The translations under genes were made by a program, and so were the position numbers. DNA of 64,000 nt, from assembly GCA_045651685.1 (NCBI GenBank), contig JAZRSV010000019.1:1-64000 (forward strand). The letters run 5' to 3'. A model generated the notes under the pieces. It saw only the letters and a program-made list of their open reading frames with translations, was not told where the DNA came from and did no database searches. This stretch comes from CAKVLS01 sp045651685. GTDB lineage: Bacteria; Bacillota; Clostridia; Christensenellales; UBA1242. Below are positions 59,671 through 64,000 of the stretch, piece by piece. The number at the start of each line of letters is the position of its first letter. The stretch's first letter is position 1.

Positions 59671-60624
59671 ATGATGGAAATCGAAAAACCAAGAATCGTT
59701 GCAGAAGAAACTGAAAATGGCTTTGCTGCAACATTCGTTGTAGAACCGCTTGAGCGTGGTTTTGGTATCACTCTTGGCAACTGCTTAAGAAGAACACTTC
59801 TAAGCGCTTTGCCTGGTGCTGCTGCTGTTGCAATCAGAATTGCAGGTGCTCAACACGAATTCTCAAACATTCCTGGTATTGCAGAAGATGTTGCTGATAT
59901 CGTTTTGAACATCAAAAATCTTGCTGTTAAGACAACTGTTCTTGACAGAGACTTTAGAACAGTTCTTCACCTAACTGCTAATGGTGCTAGAGAGATCTTT
60001 GCTCGTGACATCGAACCAAATGACCAAGTTGAGATTTTGAATCCAGACTTGCACATTTGTACTCTTGATGACGATGCAAAACTTGATATGGACATCATTA
60101 TTGGTCGTGGTCGTGGATATGTTCCAGCAAACCTTAACAAGAGAGAAGATGATCCTATCGGTTATATCGCTGTTGACTCTATCTTTACTCCAGTAAAGAG
60201 CGTTAACTACAGCGTAGAACCAACTCGTGTAGGTCAATCTATTGACTTTGATAAACTTACTATCGAAGTAAAAACTAATGGTACTTTGAGTGCTAGAGAA
60301 GTTATTAGCCTTTCTGCAAAAGTTATTCAAGACCATGTAGGCCTATTTGTTAACCTTGTTGACTTTATGGGCGATATGGACATTCTTGTTAACAAAGAAG
60401 AAAGCAAAACTGTTAAAGTTCTTGAAATGCCAATCGAAGAGATGGATTTCTCTGTAAGAAGTTATAACTGCTTAAAGAGAGCAAACATCAACACTATCGA
60501 AGATTTGACTAAAAAATCTAAAGACGATATGTTAAAAGTAAGAAATCTAGGATTAAAATCACTAGAAGAAGTTATTTATAAACTAGAAAGTTACGGATTA
60601 TCACTTCGTAACGATGAAGAGTAA
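59671..60624 (+). CDS. rpoA: RNA polymerase alpha subunit
   Basis: 317 aa; AGGAGGG before ATGATG. N-terminal assembly domain with 'PLERGFGITLGNCLRRTLLS' and 'SVEPTRVGQSIDFDKLTIEV'; C-terminal helix-hairpin-helix domain (~245-317) with 'SYNCLKRANINTIEDLTKKS' and 'VRNLGLKSLEEVIYKLESYG', which contacts UP elements and activators. Beta and beta' genes are outside this window. Confidence 0.99.
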   Translation: MMEIEKPRIVAEETENGFAATFVVEPLERGFGITLGNCLRRTLLSALPGAAAVAIRIAGAQHEFSNIPGIAEDVADIVLNIKNLAVKTTVLDRDFRTVLHLTANGAREIFARDIEPNDQVEILNPDLHICTLDDDAKLDMDIIIGRGRGYVPANLNKREDDPIGYIAVDSIFTPVKSVNYSVEPTRVGQSIDFDKLTIEVKTNGTLSAREVISLSAKVIQDHVGLFVNLVDFMGDMDILVNKEESKTVKVLEMPIEEMDFSVRSYNCLKRANINTIEDLTKKSKDDMLKVRNLGLKSLEEVIYKLESYGLSLRNDEE

Positions 60625-60636
60625 AAGGGGACGATT

Positions 60637-61149
60637 ATGGCTCAAATTTCTAAATTAAATAGACCAACCAAAGAACGCATCGCACTTATTCGTGGACAAG
60701 CAAGTTCTCTTTTATGGGAAGGCAAGCTTGAAACTACAGTAGTTCGTGCAAAATCTTTGCAAAGTTATGTTGAAAAAATAATCACTCTTGCTATGAATAC
60801 TTACGAAGATACCGTAAAAGTAGTTAAAAACGATATCGACGCTAAAGGTATCAAAACAAAGAGAGAAGTTATCAACGATGGTCCAAAGAAACTAGCTGCA
60901 CGCCGTGCCATCATGTCAAAACTTTACACCAGAGAAGAACAAAGAAAAGAAAAAGAAGATAAAGCTACCTTTATCGCAAGAACAGAAGGTATCAATCATC
61001 CTCTTATCGAAAAAATCTTTAACGTATATGCACCAAAATATGCAGAACGCGCTAAAGAACTTGGTCAACGTGGTGGTTATACAAGAGTTTTGAAACTTGG
61101 CAAACGCCGTGGCGACAATGCTGATATGGCATTAATCGAGTTAATCTAA
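60637..61149 (+). CDS. rplQ: 50S ribosomal protein L17, enlarged
   Basis: 170 aa against 112-130 usually. Conserved ends are present ('LIRGQASSLLWEGKLETTVV' and 'GGYTRVLKLGKRRGDNADMA'), while residues ~57-125 carry extra charged helical segments ('REEQRKEKEDKATFIARTEG'). Last gene of the superoperon, closed by a terminator; the ECF-transporter and truA-rplM-rpsI genes that usually follow are absent. Confidence 0.96.
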   Translation: MAQISKLNRPTKERIALIRGQASSLLWEGKLETTVVRAKSLQSYVEKIITLAMNTYEDTVKVVKNDIDAKGIKTKREVINDGPKKLAARRAIMSKLYTREEQRKEKEDKATFIARTEGINHPLIEKIFNVYAPKYAERAKELGQRGGYTRVLKLGKRRGDNADMALIELI

Positions 61150-61160
61150 TTATTATAATT

Positions 61161-61195
61161 AAAAAATGCACACTTTTGGTGTGTATTTTTTTTTT
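61161..61195 (+). terminator. Terminator of the ribosomal superoperon
   Basis: AATGCACAC / GTGTGTATT (one G-U) extended by A-T pairs, loop TTTTG, long T run. Confidence 0.88.
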
Positions 61196-61231
61196 GCTAT
61201 TTTAACAAACTAATGCCAAGGAGAAAATAAT

Positions 61232-61756
61232 ATGTCTGGCATTGTTAGAAAAATAGACGAATTGGGACGAATAGTAATACCAAAAGAAATAAGAAAGGTT
61301 ATGGGTATACAAGAGGGTAGTTCTCTTAATATTAGCACCAATGGCGAAAGTATTGTGCTCAATAAGTTTAGTACGCTAAAAAATATAAATGAATATGTGT
61401 ACAATGTCGCATATGCACTTTTTGAGTGTGTTAATTGTGATATTGTTATAACCGATGATCAAAAAGTCTTGATCGCTTTGGGTGTGAGCAAAACAGAGTT
61501 TTTGCAGACTCAACTGGCATCATATTTTATAAAAAGTATTGGCAGTACAAAGTGCTATTATAACAAAGATGTTTTTAATATTATTGTAGACCAAGCAACC
61601 AAAGTGTGTGCTATGTGTGTTGTTCCAATATGGGATCAAGGCAAGGTGGTAGGTAGTATTGTGCTTATACAAAAACAACCTAACAAACAAATAAGTGTAG
61701 AAAACATACAAACTGCAGAGTGTATGTCTAGGTATTTATCCAAAATGATAATGTAA
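61232..61756 (+). CDS. spoVT: SpoVT, AbrB-type sporulation regulator
   Basis: 174 aa, close to the 178 of Bacillus SpoVT. N-terminal swapped-hairpin DNA-binding domain 'GIVRKIDELGRIVIPKEIRK' and the C-terminal GAF-like domain (~55-174) match. In Bacillus it tunes sigma-G genes in the forespore. AAGGAG ribosome binding site. Followed by the flippase gene as in the Bacillus spoVT-yabM pair. Confidence 0.93.
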   Translation: MSGIVRKIDELGRIVIPKEIRKVMGIQEGSSLNISTNGESIVLNKFSTLKNINEYVYNVAYALFECVNCDIVITDDQKVLIALGVSKTEFLQTQLASYFIKSIGSTKCYYNKDVFNIIVDQATKVCAMCVVPIWDQGKVVGSIVLIQKQPNKQISVENIQTAECMSRYLSKMIM

Positions 61757-61821
61757 GAAAGTTTTTTTGACTTGCTTTTATTTTTTACATTAAAAGCTCT
61801 ATTTTTGACCAAACTAATTGT

Positions 61822-63408
61822 ATGAAAAAACAGTCTTTTGTTATGGGCGCAGTTGTTTTGACAATTTGTGCGGTTGTCTGCAAACTTTTGGGCGCTATTT
61901 ATCGGATACCGCTAACAAACATACTTGGTGTGGGTGGTATGGGATTATATTATTTGATATTTCCTATATATTCGTTTATGTTAACAGTATCTTCTTCGAG
62001 TTTTCCTATGGCGATATCTCATTTGGTATCGGTTAGTATAGCTAATGGCAACAAGAAAAAGGCAAAATGTATATTAAAAGTTAGCTTGCTGCTACTTGTT
62101 TTGTTTGGACTTTTTGCTGCTATTGCTGTATTTGCTTTGGCAAGGCCATTAGCGAGCTTGCAAGGCAAAATAGAGGCAAGTTTTGGTTATTTGGTTATTG
62201 CTCCGAGTTTATTGTTTGTTGCGCTTATATCGGCTTTTAGGGGTTATTTTCAGGGGTTGCAGAACATGAATCCTTCTGGGGTGTCGCAAATAGTCGAGCA
62301 AAGTGTAAAAATGGTGTTTGGGCTGTATTTGGCATTAAAATTAAGTAAATATGGTGTTGAGTATGGAGTCGCCGGTGCATTGCTTGCAATAACTATATCA
62401 GAGTGCATTGCATGCTTGTATATTTGTTTGTATTATTTATGCTCAAAGCACAAGGATAAAAATGATAATGACCTAGATGTATGTAGCAAATATTCGCAAG
62501 CAAGTATTGCTATAGAGATCTTAAAAACAGTTGTGCCATATATGCTAGGTACAATAGTCTATCCTTTGGCTACTCTTATAGATAGTTTTTTGATAATCAA
62601 TCTTCTTACAAACAGTGGGGTTGATAGTGGTGTGGCAGTAGACTTGTTTGGCATAAACTGTTCGGTTGTTGGTACTATGACAAATTTGCCAACAATAGTG
62701 TCGGTTGCTCTTGCAATATCAATAATACCTAGCTTGACTTATTCTAAAAAAATTAATGACACTGTGGGTGTACAGAGCAAAACAAACTTTGCGATAAAAA
62801 TAACATGGCTAATAGTTTTGCCATGTGCAGTTGTATTTATTTTGTTTGCAAGACCTATAGTAAATGTATTATTTGCTGGGGGTATGGATAACAGTGTTTT
62901 TGATCAAGTTGGTGTGTCTGCAAACTTATTAAGTGTAGCAGGAGTAAGTGTTATATATCTGTGTCTAATGCAAGTTTTGACAGCTATTTTGCAAGCTATA
63001 AAAAGGCCATATATACCAGTGGTTAGTTTGTCTATTGGTGTAGTAGTAAAGATAATATTAGAGAGTGTTTTGATACAGGTGCCAGCACTTAATATTTATG
63101 GTGCAGTTGTGTCCAACATAGCTTGTTATAGCATTGCTGCAATTATCAATTTGTATTATGTAAAAAAATATATTAAGCTAAAGCTTGATACAAAAAACAT
63201 GTTAATTTTGCCTATATGCTGCGCGGCAATTATGGCTGGTGTGGTATATGGTTTTATGATAATTTTTGTAGAATGGTTTGGGTATACTATTGGTGTTATA
63301 TTGTCATTTGCTATTGCTGCTATTGCTTATATTGTATTGTTGTTTTGGTTTAGAGTTTTTACCAAAAGCGAATTAAAATATTTTGCAAAAATAAAAATGT
63401 CTAAATAA
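61822..63408 (+). CDS. MOP-superfamily flippase, SpoVB/YabM type
   Basis: 528 aa with about 14 membrane spans. 'LGAIYRIPLTNILGVGGMGL' and 'FPMAISHLVS' near the N-terminus and 'AFRGYFQGLQNMNPSGVSQI' (~133-152) are typical of SpoVB/YabM/MurJ-like lipid-linked oligosaccharide flippases. Likely moves lipid II or another polyprenyl-linked sugar outward, perhaps for spore cortex. No Shine-Dalgarno before the ATG, which lies 65 nt after spoVT. Confidence 0.9.
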   Translation: MKKQSFVMGAVVLTICAVVCKLLGAIYRIPLTNILGVGGMGLYYLIFPIYSFMLTVSSSSFPMAISHLVSVSIANGNKKKAKCILKVSLLLLVLFGLFAAIAVFALARPLASLQGKIEASFGYLVIAPSLLFVALISAFRGYFQGLQNMNPSGVSQIVEQSVKMVFGLYLALKLSKYGVEYGVAGALLAITISECIACLYICLYYLCSKHKDKNDNDLDVCSKYSQASIAIEILKTVVPYMLGTIVYPLATLIDSFLIINLLTNSGVDSGVAVDLFGINCSVVGTMTNLPTIVSVALAISIIPSLTYSKKINDTVGVQSKTNFAIKITWLIVLPCAVVFILFARPIVNVLFAGGMDNSVFDQVGVSANLLSVAGVSVIYLCLMQVLTAILQAIKRPYIPVVSLSIGVVVKIILESVLIQVPALNIYGAVVSNIACYSIAAIINLYYVKKYIKLKLDTKNMLILPICCAAIMAGVVYGFMIIFVEWFGYTIGVILSFAIAAIAYIVLLFWFRVFTKSELKYFAKIKMSK

Positions 63409-63442
63409 TAATTGTTTTTGTCATAATAAACTAGAGGTAAAA

Positions 63443-63715
63443 ATGAACAAAAAATGTATTATAAAACAATTAAGTCAAAGCACACATTTAACCCAAAAGC
63501 AATGTCGCACTTGCTTGGATGAATTGATAAAATTAATATCAAAAAACATAAGCAAAGGGGAGAAGTTTTACTTAAAATCTTTAGGCAAATTTTGTATAAA
63601 AACATATAAAGAAAAATTAGTTTATAATCCGACTACGCAAACAAAATATTTGATTAGTGCAAGAACTGTGCCGGTATTTAGGCCGAGCAAAAAGTTTGCA
63701 GAAAGTATTTTCTAA
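63443..63715 (+). CDS. HU-family DNA-binding protein
   Basis: 90 aa. Two N-terminal helices ('LTQKQCRTCLDELIKLISKN'), 'GEKFYLKSLGKFCIKTYKEK' saddle, and arm 'YNPTTQTKYLISARTVPVFR' in place of the GRNPQTG...AFKPG arm of HU. Nucleoid protein; three Cys and a drifted arm suggest a second, diverged HU copy. GAGGT ribosome binding site. Confidence 0.9.
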   Translation: MNKKCIIKQLSQSTHLTQKQCRTCLDELIKLISKNISKGEKFYLKSLGKFCIKTYKEKLVYNPTTQTKYLISARTVPVFRPSKKFAESIF

Positions 63716-63731
63716 AAGTGTGTTAACTTAC

Positions 63732-63760
63732 TTTATATTTTGCAAAAAATGTTGTATTAT
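63732..63760 (+). promoter_or_regulatory. Possible leaderless promoter of the dus gene
   Basis: TTTATA, 17 bp, TATTAT, then 6 nt to the ATG at 63767. The -35 is weak. Confidence 0.45.
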
Positions 63761-63766
63761 ATTGGT

Positions 63767-64000
63767 ATGAAAATAGGAAATGTAACAACAACAAGTGATA
63801 TATTTTTGGCACCTATGGCAGGGGTGACTGATGTTGGTTTTAGAAAGCTTTGCAAAGACATGGGAGCTGGGTTAACATATACCGAAATGATAAGCGTAAA
63901 AGGCCTATACTACAATAACCTAAAAACCCGTAGTTTACTGCAAATTAGCCCTACCGAACAACCAGTCGCCGTCCAACTGTTCGGCAGTGATCCAGAGATA
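63767..64000 (+). CDS. dus: tRNA-dihydrouridine synthase, N-terminal part (cut by window end)
   Basis: First 78 codons only; runs off the right edge. 'IFLAPMAGVTDVGFRKLCKD', 'MGAGLTYTEMISVKGL' and 'EQPVAVQLFGSDPE' are the FMN-barrel start of Dus enzymes (DusB type in Firmicutes), which reduce uridines in tRNA D-loops with NADPH. No Shine-Dalgarno before the ATG, but a -10-like TATTAT lies 6 nt upstream. Confidence 0.93.
   Translation, partial: MKIGNVTTTSDIFLAPMAGVTDVGFRKLCKDMGAGLTYTEMISVKGLYYNNLKTRSLLQISPTEQPVAVQLFGSDPEI

Overview
The window is AT-rich DNA from an anaerobe-like Firmicute, most likely an uncultured Clostridia-type lineage. Support: the partial 16S rRNA at the left edge, Firmicutes gene neighbourhoods (rpmE-DUF1385-prmC-prfA; rplQ end; spoVT next to a SpoVB/YabM flippase), zinc forms of L31, L33, S14 and L36, AddAB instead of RecBCD, an LTA-synthase-like enzyme, and spoVG, spoVT and an RsfA-like regulator, which hint at a sporulating ancestry. 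No plasmid, phage, IS element, CRISPR array or tRNA gene was seen.

Layout. 1-1313: 3' three quarters of 16S rRNA closed by its own terminator, with no tRNA or 23S after it. 1.3-14.7 kb: a surface/hypothetical region with three exported single-span proteins (Ig-like, 1395-aa repeat protein, 1161-aa GLUG-repeat protein) alternating with unknown soluble proteins, each with its own promoter, leader hairpin and/or terminator. 14.8-19.8 kb: spoVG (-) divergent from murC, then rpmE, a DUF1385-PrmC fusion and prfA. 19.9-22.4 kb: two unknown genes. 22.5-26.8 kb: rpmG-secE-nusG-rplK-rplA, an inserted unknown gene, then the L10 leader with rplJ-rplL. 26.9-44.9 kb: unrelated genes sit where rpoBC-rpsLG-fusA-tuf usually lie: two YugP-type metallopeptidases (-), unknown genes, a small structured RNA candidate, an RsfA-like regulator, addB-addA, a membrane coiled-coil protein, a PRC-barrel protein (-), an SPFH/zinc-ribbon protein, a DUF1858 protein and an LTA-synthase-like protein. 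45.0-61.2 kb: the S10-spc-alpha ribosomal superoperon from rpsJ to rplQ, including secY, adk, map, a KOW protein, infA, rpmJ and rpoA. 61.2-64.0 kb: spoVT, a MOP flippase, an HU protein and the start of a dihydrouridine synthase.

Regulation that can be read directly includes many sigma-A promoters with 16-18 bp spacers, the L10 leader/attenuator, two matching two-helix elements before rplK and rplA that look like L1 targets, structured leaders before rpsJ and rpsM, and several genes whose -10 box lies only about 6 nt from the start codon without a Shine-Dalgarno, suggesting leaderless mRNAs. The most unusual items are the DUF1385-PrmC fusion, the roughly 60-nt ncRNA candidate at 30546-30608, the split of the secE-rpoBC-str-S10 gene string, and the leaderless promoters. 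All functions are read from motifs and context only; no database search was run.
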